From Pontibacter sp. HSC-14F20 (lineage in GTDB: Bacteria; Bacteroidota; Bacteroidia; Cytophagales; Hymenobacteraceae): a stretch of 64,000 nt of DNA. A program made the translations under genes and the position numbers. The stretch is from positions 62,001 to 126,000 of the forward strand of contig NZ_JAHZTC010000003.1 in assembly GCF_019599265.1 (NCBI RefSeq). The letters run 5' to 3'. Under the pieces are notes generated by a model. It made no database searches. It saw nothing but the letters and a program-made list of their open reading frames with translations, and was not told the DNA's origin. How positions within the stretch are numbered: position 1 is the first letter of the stretch; each line of letters opens with the position of its first letter. Positions 1 through 9,267 of the stretch are shown here, one piece after another.

Positions 1-7
1 CGCCAAA

Positions 8-2110
8 ATGCGCCTTATTGACCTTTCCAAATGGCTGCCTCTATGCCTTACTTTACTTTTATGCCTGGCCAGTACTAGGCAGGCACAAGGTCAGGAAATT
101 GAGTGGGATAAGACAATTGGCGGCTTTGACGATGACGCACTTACTTCCTTGCAGCAAACTGCTGATGGAGGCTACATACTCGGTGGCTACTCTAAATCGG
201 ACATCAGCGGTGATAAAAGTGAATCCTCAAAGGGTTTTTATGATTATTGGATCGTAAAGCTCGATGCAAACGGAAATAAAGAATGGGATAAAACATATGG
301 CGGGAGTAGCTCTGACATACTAATAACTATAAAACAGACCCAGGACGGAGGTTATATTTTGGGTGGAAGGTCCTACTCTGACATTAGCGGGGATAAAAAC
401 GGGCCTTTACGTGGCTCTGAAGACTATTGGATAATAAAGCTCGATGCAACCGGAAACAAAGAGTGGGACAGGACATTTGGTGGGGATGGGCAAGATATCT
501 TCACCTCCATTCAACAAACCGGCGATGGAGGGTATATCCTTGGAGGATTTTCTGATTCAGGCATCAGCGGAGACAAAAGCGAGGCACAAAAGGGTTCTGG
601 TGATGAATTAGTATGGGACTATTGGGTGGTCAAGGTTGATGCAAGCGGTAATAAGGAGTGGGACAGAACCATTGGAGGAAATGATAGTGATAGACTCCAG
701 GCAATTCAGCAAACCTTGGACGGAGGTTACATCTTGGGAGGCTACTCGAACTCAGGCATCAGCGATGATAAGAGCGAAGCCTCACGAGGAGGCTATGATT
801 TTTGGATTGTTAAAATAAATGCAAACGGCGGTATAGTGTGGGACAAAACATATGGTGGCGACAATCATGAAGTATTTGGCTCTTTGCAACAAATTGCTCT
901 TGAGCAAACCTTAGATGGAGGTTATATTTTAGGTGGTAGCTCAGCCTCAGGTATAAGCGGTGACAAAACTGAAGTGAACAGGGGGCAAGGTGATGATGCG
1001 TTTAACTATGACTTTTGGGTAGTAAAGATCGACGCAAATGGAGCTAAGGAGTGGGACAAAACTTTTGGAGGAGATTCAAATGACAATCTGGTTTCCCTGC
1101 AACAAACTATTGACAACGGTTACATACTGGGGGGATCATCTGAATCAGGAATAAGCGGAGAGAAAAGCGAGCCTTCAGGAGAAGAGAGTAATGATTATTG
1201 GGTAGTGAAGATTGATGCCAACGGCATATTGGAGTGGGAGAAAACAATTGGAGGGAATGGTATAGATATGTTGCAATCCTTACAACAGACGCTAGACGGT
1301 GGTTATATCCTTGGAGGTAGCTCGAATGCTGGTGCAGGAAGAGATAAAACTGAACCCAATTACGCTACAATAGATCCAGAAAGCACAGACTATTGGATCG
1401 TAAAACTGAGCGGCGAATCCACTTGCACACCACCTACTCCTGCTATTGCTGTTATTCCTTCTTCCAAGGTATATACAGGCGGTGATCCAGCAACTCTATA
1501 CTTGGGCTATGGCCCTCAGCGGGTACGCCTGCAGGCAAGTGGGGCTGAGCGTTACGAATGGAATCCAGCCACTGGTCTGAGTAGCAGAACCTTAGCGGAT
1601 CCTATCTTTACACCTACTGCTGCCGGCACCTATACTTTCACCTTGACAGCCTATAACGGCACTTGCTCTACTATCGCTTCTGTAACGATCACAGTAGAGG
1701 ATGTACGTTGCGGCAATGGCAAAGTGCTGGTTTGTCACAATGGGAAGCCACTTTGCATCGCAACTGCCGCCGTAGAAGCTCACCTGCGCAATCACAAAGG
1801 AGACAAACTCGGCAACTGTACACCTGCTTCAGCAGTAGCTGGCACACCAATTATGGCACTAAGGGCTTATCCAAACCCTTTCCAGGACAGAACAAATGTA
1901 GAGTTTTCGCTTACTGAAACTGGGGCTTACCGCCTCGAGTTATACAACGCTAATGGCAAAATGCTAAGTAAAGTCGCACAGGGCAAGGGCAAAGCCGGCG
2001 AGTTGGTAAAGCAGGAACTAGAAAGCAGAAAACTGAAGGAAGGAATTCATTATCTGAGACTAATCTCAGATAACGAGGTACAAACCGTTAGACTGGTTCT
2101 AAAGAAATAA
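8..2110 (+). CDS. T9SS-exported repeat protein, putative seven-bladed propeller
   Basis: A 700-residue secreted protein with an N-terminal signal peptide (hydrophobic residues about 10-22, then AQGQE). Residues about 30-470 hold seven repeats of 55-70 residues. Each starts with a WDKTxGG-like motif and contains DGGYILGG, SGISGDKSE and DYWIVKLDANG. Seven such units would fit a seven-bladed beta-propeller, which is inference. An Ig/PKD-like segment follows (about 480-565), then a small Cys-containing module with VCHNGKPLCIA, often seen in Bacteroidota surface proteins. The last 80 residues (from AYPNPF to LVLKK) are a type A T9SS sorting domain, so the protein is predicted to be exported and anchored or released at the surface. 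The start lies only 8 bases into the window, so an upstream extension cannot be excluded. The ligand or substrate is unknown. Confidence 0.85.
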   Translation: MRLIDLSKWLPLCLTLLLCLASTRQAQGQEIEWDKTIGGFDDDALTSLQQTADGGYILGGYSKSDISGDKSESSKGFYDYWIVKLDANGNKEWDKTYGGSSSDILITIKQTQDGGYILGGRSYSDISGDKNGPLRGSEDYWIIKLDATGNKEWDRTFGGDGQDIFTSIQQTGDGGYILGGFSDSGISGDKSEAQKGSGDELVWDYWVVKVDASGNKEWDRTIGGNDSDRLQAIQQTLDGGYILGGYSNSGISDDKSEASRGGYDFWIVKINANGGIVWDKTYGGDNHEVFGSLQQIALEQTLDGGYILGGSSASGISGDKTEVNRGQGDDAFNYDFWVVKIDANGAKEWDKTFGGDSNDNLVSLQQTIDNGYILGGSSESGISGEKSEPSGEESNDYWVVKIDANGILEWEKTIGGNGIDMLQSLQQTLDGGYILGGSSNAGAGRDKTEPNYATIDPESTDYWIVKLSGESTCTPPTPAIAVIPSSKVYTGGDPATLYLGYGPQRVRLQASGAERYEWNPATGLSSRTLADPIFTPTAAGTYTFTLTAYNGTCSTIASVTITVEDVRCGNGKVLVCHNGKPLCIATAAVEAHLRNHKGDKLGNCTPASAVAGTPIMALRAYPNPFQDRTNVEFSLTETGAYRLELYNANGKMLSKVAQGKGKAGELVKQELESRKLKEGIHYLRLISDNEVQTVRLVLKK

Positions 2111-2145
2111 AAAAAACCGGCTATACCTCCAATAGGTATAGCCGG
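2109..2145 (-). terminator. Rho-independent terminator between convergent genes
   Basis: A perfect 12-bp stem (2117-2128 pairs with 2134-2145, loop CCAAT) is followed on the minus strand by a T run (A run at 2109-2116 on the plus strand). It lies just beyond the stop codons of both convergent genes and best serves the minus-strand aminopeptidase gene. Both arms contain the over-represented octamer AGGTATAG/CTATACCT. Confidence 0.85.
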
Positions 2146-2160
2146 CCAAACAATCAACAA

Positions 2161-3939
2161 TTAAACAGCCTTCGCCTTTTCCTTGAGCCAGTTCAGCTCC
2201 TCTTCGTTCAGGTGTGGACCGAGCTTCTCTACTACCAGTTGGTTGTAGTTGTTGAGCCATTGGATCTGACGCTCGTCGAGTAGTTCCTTCTTCACCGGAG
2301 TAGTGTCGATCAGTGCCAGAGTGAGGTGCTCGAAGGTATAGAACTCGCTGAAGTCGTTGGCTTCGTCAGGTATGGTGAGCACAAGGTTTTCGATGCGGAT
2401 GCCGTACTGGTTCGGACGGTACAAGCCGGGCTCAACCGAGGTGATCATGCCTAGTTCAATATCTACTGGTGTGGGCGATGGGTTGAATACATGCGGACCT
2501 TCGTGTACGTTCAGGGCAAACCCAACCCCGTGACCGGTGCCGTGGCCGTAGTTACGGGCGTGGTCCCAAAGCGGTTTGCGGGTAATGGCGTCGATCTGGT
2601 AGCCACGGGTGCCTTTCGGGAAGCGGGCAGTAGCGCCGTCGATCATACCTTTCAGTACCAGGGTATAGTCAGTCTTTTCTTCTTCAGTTAGGCTGCCCAG
2701 CGAAACCACACGGGTGATGTCGGTGGTACCGGTGGTATACTGTCCGCCTGAGTCGAGCAGGAACAGGCCGTCTGCTTGTAACTCCGCATCACTTTCTGGC
2801 GTGGCCTTGTAGTGCGGCAAGGCACCATGTGCTTTGTAGCCGGCAATGGTATCGAAACTCTCGCCAATGAACCCCTCCTGCTCCGCTCTGAACTCAAGCA
2901 CCTTGTCTGCAACCGATAGTTCGGTGATGGTGGTTTTGCCCAGGTTTTCCTCCAGCCATTTGAAGAAGCGGGTCAAAGCTACGCCGTCTTTTACCATGGT
3001 TTTGCGGGTATTCTCTACCTCTACTTCATTTTTAACAGCCTTAAAGAAAGTTGTCGGGTTCGTGTTCTGAATCACGCGCACCTCGGCTGGCAGTTGCTTG
3101 TACAGGGCATAGCAATTGCGTTTCGGGTCAATCAGGATGGAAGAACCAGCAGGCAATTCAGCCAGCAGACGCTCTACCATTTCGTATGGCTGCAGCTCTA
3201 CACCATCGGCCATCAGCTTTTTCTTGTCTGTTTCGCTCAGTTTTGCCTGGTCAATGAACAGCACCGTGTTATCATGACTGATCAGCGCAAAACTGAGAAC
3301 AACTGGGTTGCACTTCACATCGGAGCCGCGCATATTGAAGAGCCAGGCCATGTCGTCAAGCGAAGAGATCAGGTGATAATCGGCTCTCTGCTTCTTCAGG
3401 GCCTTACGTAGCGCTTCCAATTTAGCGGTGGTGGATTGCCCGCTTGTCTCCTCTCCTATCAGGTAGGCAGGGGCAACCGGCAATTCCGGACGGTCGTTCC
3501 AGATCGGGTCGAGCAAGTCACGGTCAGAGGCCAGTTCTATACCTAGCGGGGTTAGTTCCTGCTCCAGCAGCTCGGCCAGACCCACCGAGATCAGCTTGGC
3601 ATCGTAGGCCACGACTTCGCCCTGGTTCAGACGCTCGGAAAGCCAGCCAATGTACTCCGGGGCGTGCTGCGCCTGCAACTTCACCAGTTCAAAGCCACTG
3701 TTTGCCAGTTGGTCGTTTGCCTGCACAAAATAACGGGCGTCTGTCCACAATCCGGCAAAGTCCTGGGTGATCACCAGCGTACCTGCAGAGCCGGTAAATC
3801 CGGAGGCAAAGTAGATGCATTTGTAGCGGTCAGGCAGGTATTCGCTGATGTGCGGATCGGCGGAAGGAATGATGTAGGCACTCAGTCCCTGCTCTTTCAT
3901 CTGCTGGCGGATAGCGGCCAGTCTCTCTTTATAACTCAT
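2161..3939 (-). CDS. Aminopeptidase P family protein (M24B, Xaa-Pro aminopeptidase)
   Basis: A 592-residue cytosolic metallopeptidase predicted to cleave the N-terminal residue of X-Pro peptides. It has the three-domain layout of the long eukaryote/Bacteroidota-type aminopeptidase P: two creatinase-like N-terminal domains (about 5-140 and 160-310) and a C-terminal pita-bread catalytic domain (about 315-535). The expected metal ligands are visible: Asp in LDSGGQ, Asp in GTTDITR, His in GTGHGVG, Glu in SVEPGLY and Glu in IRIENLV. HEGPH follows the His-ligand motif. No signal peptide is present. It is a single gene with its own terminator. The family assignment is firm; the physiological substrate is not visible. 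Confidence 0.93.
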   Translation of the reverse strand: MSYKERLAAIRQQMKEQGLSAYIIPSADPHISEYLPDRYKCIYFASGFTGSAGTLVITQDFAGLWTDARYFVQANDQLANSGFELVKLQAQHAPEYIGWLSERLNQGEVVAYDAKLISVGLAELLEQELTPLGIELASDRDLLDPIWNDRPELPVAPAYLIGEETSGQSTTAKLEALRKALKKQRADYHLISSLDDMAWLFNMRGSDVKCNPVVLSFALISHDNTVLFIDQAKLSETDKKKLMADGVELQPYEMVERLLAELPAGSSILIDPKRNCYALYKQLPAEVRVIQNTNPTTFFKAVKNEVEVENTRKTMVKDGVALTRFFKWLEENLGKTTITELSVADKVLEFRAEQEGFIGESFDTIAGYKAHGALPHYKATPESDAELQADGLFLLDSGGQYTTGTTDITRVVSLGSLTEEEKTDYTLVLKGMIDGATARFPKGTRGYQIDAITRKPLWDHARNYGHGTGHGVGFALNVHEGPHVFNPSPTPVDIELGMITSVEPGLYRPNQYGIRIENLVLTIPDEANDFSEFYTFEHLTLALIDTTPVKKELLDERQIQWLNNYNQLVVEKLGPHLNEEELNWLKEKAKAV

Positions 3940-4099
3940 AGTTCGTGTGGCTTAGTGAAAGAGGCAAATTAAGGAAAGATGGGGAGAAATGCGCAGTCTC
4001 GGGCCTAGAATGATGACTTACCTTCCGGTTAATTTTGAATGTAAATAGAAATACAGGATAGCTGAAGCGCAGGTATACTTGGTTAAAAAGTTGGGGCTT

Positions 4100-5233
4100 T
4101 CACTTTTGGAAAATCTCTATTTCTACCCGGCGGTTTAGTGCTCTGTTTTCTTCGTTGAGGTTATCTGTCTTCGGCGATGACTCTCCTAAGCCTTTGGCCG
4201 AAATGCGATTGGCAGCTATACCTTTGTCCTTCATATACGCTTGCACAGCGGCAGCCCTCCGTTGGGAAAGGGCCAGGTTATCTGCTTCATCCCCCACATC
4301 ATCAGTATGCCCCACAATTTGAATCTCTACTTGCCCATGTGACGCCATAAAAGCAGCCAGTGAATCGAGCAGCGGAAAAGCTACAGGCTTGATGGTATGG
4401 TCTCCGGTAGCAAAGTTTACATCGCTAAGCGTAATGGTGCTGTCGATGGCAATAGGCGCTTCAGCCGCCCAAACCGGTGTTGTAGTGGCTACAGGTATAG
4501 CACCTGTGTCAGCGTCTGACTTCGGCACCACGCTGATGTTGTCGTAGCAGTAATAGGTGCCTTTGATCTTGCTGCTTTTCAGCTCTTCCTCCACTTCCTC
4601 AGTTTCGGGGTTCATCACCTCCAGTGCAGCGGCATTTGCGCCCAGAAAATTCCCGATCAGCAGGTAACGTTCGCCGCCTTTGGCTTTGTAACTGCCACTT
4701 ACTTTCGTCCAGGTTGTTCGGGAAGCCAGAGGTTCGGCAGTTGCGGGCCTGAGAGCAGTATAAGGTATAGCAGCGGTTGTCAGGGGATGATCTTTGAGTC
4801 CGTATACCTGCCTGGTGGCAGGCAGAGGTCTGTTTATAAAGTGCACCGTTATCTCATTGATCGGCGGCTCAATGGCAGAGGCTTTGATGGTAAAGAGCGA
4901 AACAACGTATTCCTGGTTTTTACGAAGCGGCCTTGACAGTTCCAACTGCGTCAGCTCACTTGCTTCAAAACTAAACCACTGGCAAAGACAAACTTCCCCA
5001 AATTCAATATTGGAAAGCTGCCTGGAAGGTGTTTGGGATTGATAGGCATTGAAGTAAGGTGGGTACTGCAGTACCTTATGTTCTACGGAGGCAATATCGG
5101 GTGTGCCACTTATAGGTTTAAATCCGATGACACCTCCTTTCAGCTGCTCAAGTCCGGGGTTCCGGACCAGATTTTGCGCTACAGCCTGACTCAGGTATAG
5201 ACTGAGAAGAAGGTATAGCAGCGTCGCTTTCAT
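4100..5233 (-). CDS. OmpA family outer membrane/periplasmic protein
   Basis: A 377-residue protein with a signal peptide (cleavage near AVAQN, residue about 20). The N-terminal part, about 20-240, is typical of Bacteroidota envelope proteins starting NLVRNPGLE and resembles a carbohydrate-binding-like sandwich; I cannot assign a ligand. Residues about 270-377 form an OmpA-like peptidoglycan-binding domain, with NFATGDHTIKP, the GHTDDVGDEADNLALSQRRA motif and a final NRRVEIEI strand. It probably links the outer envelope to the cell wall. No operon partner is evident; the neighbouring S41-like gene lies 83 bases upstream on the same strand. Confidence 0.85.
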   Translation of the reverse strand: MKATLLYLLLSLYLSQAVAQNLVRNPGLEQLKGGVIGFKPISGTPDIASVEHKVLQYPPYFNAYQSQTPSRQLSNIEFGEVCLCQWFSFEASELTQLELSRPLRKNQEYVVSLFTIKASAIEPPINEITVHFINRPLPATRQVYGLKDHPLTTAAIPYTALRPATAEPLASRTTWTKVSGSYKAKGGERYLLIGNFLGANAAALEVMNPETEEVEEELKSSKIKGTYYCYDNISVVPKSDADTGAIPVATTTPVWAAEAPIAIDSTITLSDVNFATGDHTIKPVAFPLLDSLAAFMASHGQVEIQIVGHTDDVGDEADNLALSQRRAAAVQAYMKDKGIAANRISAKGLGESSPKTDNLNEENRALNRRVEIEIFQK

Positions 5234-5316
5234 TGCTGTTTTTACGAGGATGACTGGCGGAAGGTGTAATGTGTTTTCATGCGGGTATGAACGACGATTG
5301 ATCGCTTGCCCTACTG

Positions 5317-6609
5317 CTAATGCATACGGTTGGTTTCTGATACAATTGACTTACTAAACCTTATTCGTTCTATCACCTGGTCTACCCAATCTGACGCATG
5401 ATACAGCTCAACATCAGGCTCTATACCATGATCTTCATACTTGAGGAATTTCCTATTGCCCTTCATGTCGGTGATGTAGAGTTCGAATCGGCCGCTTGGC
5501 AATTTCTCTCTTTTGCCATAATTGCTGCCGTAGCTCAGCATTCCTTTGGTAGTTTGCCCGGCAGTCGTGGTGTTCTTCAGTTTCTTCAATTTTAAAGTAA
5601 CTATCTCTGCCTGGCTGAGCGTCCCATTATTTTGAAGCACGTACAAGTTGCCATTCCGTGAATAAGCTTTCAGTAGCTTAAAGTACTTTATCATCTCTTT
5701 TCGAGCACCACCTTCGTTGTTTCTCAGGTCTAGTATCAGGTAGGCAGCTGTAAGGGAATCTTTTATGGATTCATAAAAGGCCTTTGACTTCTGCCTGGTA
5801 GCAGTATTGACTTGAAAACTTTGTATCAGTAGGTACTGTACATCGGCAGCTATCCTTTTCAGCTCAAACTTAGATGCTCCAATGGGTATGTTTACAAAAT
5901 CAGTCTGATACTGGCGCTTGGTGTATTGATTATGAGCACCGTAGGCGTAAAACTGAGAATTTAACAAGGTTTGGTTCCGAAGCTTTTCATTGTTCTGCAG
6001 GAAATAATATTTATATAACGGATGACCATAGATCGCTTTGAATGAATCCGGACCTGACTGGTATAAGCGAACTGCTATCTGTCCCTTTTTCCACAGCTTC
6101 ACATCCGAATCCACTACCACACCCAGGTATTCTTTGTCGCCGCTCCTGAAAAGCCCCACACGATACGACTTACCATAGTGATAGATTCCCTCAATAGAAT
6201 CAGCAGGTTTCTGTATCAATACATTTTTCAGAGAGTCTATGTTAAGTTCTACTTTAGGGTAATGCTGAAACTCCTCCGAAGTGATGTAGTTACTAATGCT
6301 TACAGAGTCTTTGAAGTGGCTATAATCTGGTTGCTGGTAAAAGCCCAGGTGATTGTCCCGGATTGGAAATAGCAGATGCGATAGTTTAGAAAACTGCTCA
6401 AAACTGTTCAGGTCAGCCGTAGGTTCAGTTGCTAAGTGCTTAGACAGTTCGTTGTAAGACAAACGCTTACTACCCTTGATTTGAGCTTTATAAGAGGGTG
6501 TTTTTTGCAGGAGTGACCTCAGTGCTCCCAAGTCAGACTGATAGATATCTGACTGCGCTGTCGCAACAATTGCTGATAATAAGAAGGCTAGTGTCAGAAG
6601 TATCTTCAT
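5317..6609 (-). CDS. S41-family (tail-specific) protease-like secreted protein
   Basis: A 430-residue protein with a signal peptide (MKILLTLAFLLSAIVATAQS). The C-terminal half matches the S41 core: YLILDLRNNEGG (about residue 292), then a segment LSQAEIVTLKLKKL, where the Ser of SQAE sits where the family nucleophile is expected, and GQTTKGMLSYG. No PDZ domain is evident. The N-terminal half has a DNHLGFYQ motif, like the conserved His segment of tricorn-like S41 proteins. Probably a periplasmic peptidase, or an inactive relative if the other catalytic residues are missing. The substrate is unknown. Confidence 0.7.
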   Translation of the reverse strand: MKILLTLAFLLSAIVATAQSDIYQSDLGALRSLLQKTPSYKAQIKGSKRLSYNELSKHLATEPTADLNSFEQFSKLSHLLFPIRDNHLGFYQQPDYSHFKDSVSISNYITSEEFQHYPKVELNIDSLKNVLIQKPADSIEGIYHYGKSYRVGLFRSGDKEYLGVVVDSDVKLWKKGQIAVRLYQSGPDSFKAIYGHPLYKYYFLQNNEKLRNQTLLNSQFYAYGAHNQYTKRQYQTDFVNIPIGASKFELKRIAADVQYLLIQSFQVNTATRQKSKAFYESIKDSLTAAYLILDLRNNEGGARKEMIKYFKLLKAYSRNGNLYVLQNNGTLSQAEIVTLKLKKLKNTTTAGQTTKGMLSYGSNYGKREKLPSGRFELYITDMKGNRKFLKYEDHGIEPDVELYHASDWVDQVIERIRFSKSIVSETNRMH

Positions 6610-6690
6610 ATTCTGTTACAAAATTGCTGTGAGGGAGTTGTAAATTAGGTATAGCAAACAGACCTGCCATACCTATTCAGCTAATCGAAA

Positions 6691-7671
6691 TTACAAACAG
6701 CTGCAACCGAAATTATCGATATCGCTGTACCACAGGTATAGCCACTTCCCGTTCTCGCCTTTTGCTATTAGAGCCCGAAGTGGAGTATGTAATTCCTGGT
6801 TATCCGGAAAGGCATCTGCATACATAAAATAGAGGTCATCGGTGCCTGTCAGTTTCGCGACAGTGATAGCTTTATCGTGGCTGCTAGGGCAGTCGGCGCA
6901 CTCGGGAATCAGATTAGACCTGTACCAGCTATCAAAAGCCGGATTATTTTCATAGGTCAGGTCGAGTGGCAGGCGGCTGGCAAAAAGCACTTCATCTCCA
7001 CTTTGCAATACCTGCTCATCAAAGGTATAGTGATAATATTCTGAACATTCGCTTTGATAATACCCCAACTCCTTTATTTGGGATGTTCGGGCTGTATTTG
7101 TGGTGTACAGGTATACCTGGGGTTTGCCGGAAGGATAAACAGATTCAAGTAGCTCAGGATAATGCACCAAGGGGGTTCCAGCGCTGTTTGCCCGGTCAGG
7201 CCCAACCCATTTCTGCAGCAACGCAGCTTCTGCTGAAACATCTGTAAACTCGTTAGGTCTGTCCATGTCCGGCACTGGCTGCCCAATGATGCCCAATGGC
7301 TGGTTCGGAATCTTGAAAACCGGGAAAAGCACCTGTTCAATTGTCAGGCGGGGCTGTTTGGGTGTGCTCGTAATGAAATCCTGCTTAAGCTGCGTCAGAA
7401 ACCGACGGTTTTTGGTGGTAAGCTTGCTAGGGTGTTCTGTCAGAATTCTGTCAAGATATGCTACCCGCACCGAATCGTGCACATTCAGCGAAGCATAATA
7501 GGCCTCACACTTTTGACGCATTGCTTCCATTTGCTCGTCTGTAAGCTCTGCAGTAGTCTCAGTTGATGGTGCTGCTTCTGAGGTTGAAGCAGTAGCAAGT
7601 TCCTGCACCGGCTGTTCATTGCAAGCCAGCAAGAGCATCGCTACAAGGTATAGCACATAGTTTGTTTTCAT
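6691..7671 (-). CDS. Hypothetical lipoprotein
   Basis: A 326-residue protein starting with a lipoprotein signal (MKTNYVLYLVAMLLLAC, lipobox LLAC, Cys 17), then a Ser/Thr/Glu/Ala-rich linker (about 20-45). The rest is soluble and mixed alpha/beta, with Cys residues at CxxC-like positions (ECADCPSS) and a CSCL end. I recognise no domain. Likely an envelope lipoprotein. It is read divergently from the efflux locus across a 262-base spacer. Confidence 0.65.
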   Translation of the reverse strand: MKTNYVLYLVAMLLLACNEQPVQELATASTSEAAPSTETTAELTDEQMEAMRQKCEAYYASLNVHDSVRVAYLDRILTEHPSKLTTKNRRFLTQLKQDFITSTPKQPRLTIEQVLFPVFKIPNQPLGIIGQPVPDMDRPNEFTDVSAEAALLQKWVGPDRANSAGTPLVHYPELLESVYPSGKPQVYLYTTNTARTSQIKELGYYQSECSEYYHYTFDEQVLQSGDEVLFASRLPLDLTYENNPAFDSWYRSNLIPECADCPSSHDKAITVAKLTGTDDLYFMYADAFPDNQELHTPLRALIAKGENGKWLYLWYSDIDNFGCSCL

Positions 7672-7802
7672 ATTTTTGGGAAGGATTTTCTGTTATTTCG
7701 AAGGTAGCTTCACATTTACCCGCACCTAAAACTAATAAAAATCAACAGAATACTATATTTAAATCATCTCCTCTCCAAACTGCTCTCACAAAACCGCACA
7801 AA

Positions 7803-7820
7803 CTGTTCATTATTGAACAG
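7803..7820. promoter_or_regulatory. Perfect dyad, candidate enhancer site for the NtrC-type activator
   Basis: CTGTTCA and TGAACAG form a perfect 7-bp inverted repeat with a 4-base spacer, centred about 75-90 bases upstream of the sigma-54-like promoter. That position and symmetry fit an upstream activating sequence for a Fis-type HTH dimer. A second, looser dyad, ATTTACA (7844-7850) with TGTAAAT (7862-7868), lies between it and the promoter. The symmetry is seen directly; the role is inferred. Confidence 0.45.
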
Positions 7821-7884
7821 GTACAAATCTTTAAAAATCAACTATTTACAAATCAACCATCTGTAAATCAAGAACATACATTAC

Positions 7885-7900
7885 TGGCATCTAAATTGGC
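7885..7900 (+). promoter_or_regulatory. Sigma-54-like -24/-12 promoter of the efflux locus
   Basis: TGGCAT at 7885-7890 and TTGGC at 7896-7900 resemble the sigma-54 consensus TGGCAC-N5-TTGC. The -24 GG is intact. The -12 GC is displaced by one base (TTGGC), which weakens the match. Transcription would start near 7911, about 23 bases before the adaptor ATG. A sigma-54 activator is encoded in the same cluster, which supports the reading. Confidence 0.4.
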
Positions 7901-7933
7901 TATACCCTCACGAGCAAAACCCTACACAAGACA

Positions 7934-9178
7934 ATGGATCGTGAATTATCAGCCAGCACCAGACAAGCCCAGAAGCGGAAGCGCATTTGGCAAATAGGTA
8001 TAGCCGCTGCCTTGGTAGCAGTTGCCATCCTCGGATTCAGAAGCCTGATTACACCCAGCATTGCCCACTCAGAACTCAGAACAGCATTGGTGGAGGAAGG
8101 GCCGGTTGTGGCCACTATCACAGCTTCGGGTACAGTAGTGCCGGAGCACGAGCAGGTGATCACCAGCCCCATTCAGGCACGCATCGAGCAGGTGGTGCAC
8201 AACACAGGCGAACAGGTGCAGCCCGGCGACCAGATCCTACTGCTCGACAGAGCCTATACCCAATTGGCCTACGACAAACTCAAAGACGAGCAGGAACAAA
8301 GCCGCCACAAGACTGTGCAGCTCAACCTTAACCTCGAAAAGAAACTGAATGCCCTGGCGTCACAGCTGGAAATAAAGCGCATGCGGGTGAAAAGCCTGCA
8401 GGCGCAGCTCGAAGACGAACAGTACCTTCTCAAAATTGGAGGCGGCACACAGGAAAGTGTGAAGCAGGCCGAACTCAACCTCCGCATCGCGCAGCAGGAA
8501 CTGGCACAAATTGAACGCGAAATCGTAACGGAGCGCCAGCTTCTGAAAGCCGACGAACAGGAATTGCGCTATACCCTGGCCATGCAAAGTCGCTCTATCG
8601 AGGAGCTGCAGCGCAAGATGGAACTGGCCGAAGTGCGTGCCACACAGCCGGGCGTGATTACCTGGGTGAAAAACGAGATCGGCAGCAACGTGAACGCCGG
8701 CGACATCATCGCCCGACTTGCTGACCTGAGCAGCTATCGTGTGCAGGCTACTATTTCAGATGCCTTCGCCAGCCAGATCAGTGTCGGAAGCAGCGTAGCG
8801 GTCCGCATCAACGACACTAACCTCACGGGCAGTATCGCTTCCATCAAACCGACCGTCGAAAACGGCATCGTCACCTTTTTTGTAGCCCTCGAAGAAAAAG
8901 CACATCAGCAGTTGCGCCCGAGTCTGCGCGTGGATGTGTATGTGCACACTATCGCCAAACCAAATACGCTGCGCGTGAAGAATGGGCCTTACTTCAGAAC
9001 GGCCAGCAAATCCCAGGTATACGTGCTACGCGACGGCGAATTGATCAGAAGAGGTGCGAAAATTGGTATGAGCAATGTAGACTATGTGGAGCTGGAAAGC
9101 GGCGTGCAAGCCGGCGAACAAGTGGTGATCTCTGACCTGACCGAATACCAGCACCTTGACAAAGTGAAAGTCAAGTAA
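7934..9178 (+). CDS. HlyD/MacA-type periplasmic adaptor of an ABC efflux pump
   Basis: A 414-residue membrane fusion protein. One N-terminal transmembrane segment (about 19-36) anchors it in the inner membrane. A lipoyl/barrel-sandwich half follows (SPIQARIEQVVHNTGEQVQPGDQIL, split here as SPIQARIEQVV and GEQVQPGDQIL), then a coiled-coil hairpin rich in Glu, Gln and Lys (about 115-225), the second lipoyl half (AEVRATQPGVITWV, NVNAGDIIARL) and beta-barrel and membrane-proximal domains. It should link the ABC permeases downstream to the TolC-type channel. It is the first gene of the efflux locus and follows a sigma-54-like promoter. The substrate is unknown: a drug, lipid, peptide or siderophore is possible. 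Confidence 0.88.
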   Translation: MDRELSASTRQAQKRKRIWQIGIAAALVAVAILGFRSLITPSIAHSELRTALVEEGPVVATITASGTVVPEHEQVITSPIQARIEQVVHNTGEQVQPGDQILLLDRAYTQLAYDKLKDEQEQSRHKTVQLNLNLEKKLNALASQLEIKRMRVKSLQAQLEDEQYLLKIGGGTQESVKQAELNLRIAQQELAQIEREIVTERQLLKADEQELRYTLAMQSRSIEELQRKMELAEVRATQPGVITWVKNEIGSNVNAGDIIARLADLSSYRVQATISDAFASQISVGSSVAVRINDTNLTGSIASIKPTVENGIVTFFVALEEKAHQQLRPSLRVDVYVHTIAKPNTLRVKNGPYFRTASKSQVYVLRDGELIRRGAKIGMSNVDYVELESGVQAGEQVVISDLTEYQHLDKVKVK

Positions 9179-9267
9179 GTTTGCGAGTTGAGGAGTTTAG
9201 GAATAAGAGGGATTGGAAGATAAAATTTGTTCTACTCGATTCATATGTCGTGACACAAAATAAAAAT

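Noticed and set aside
9181-9267. Upstream TTG start for the TolC-family gene
   Set aside because: Would put 29 charged residues in front of a normal signal peptide beginning at 9268.
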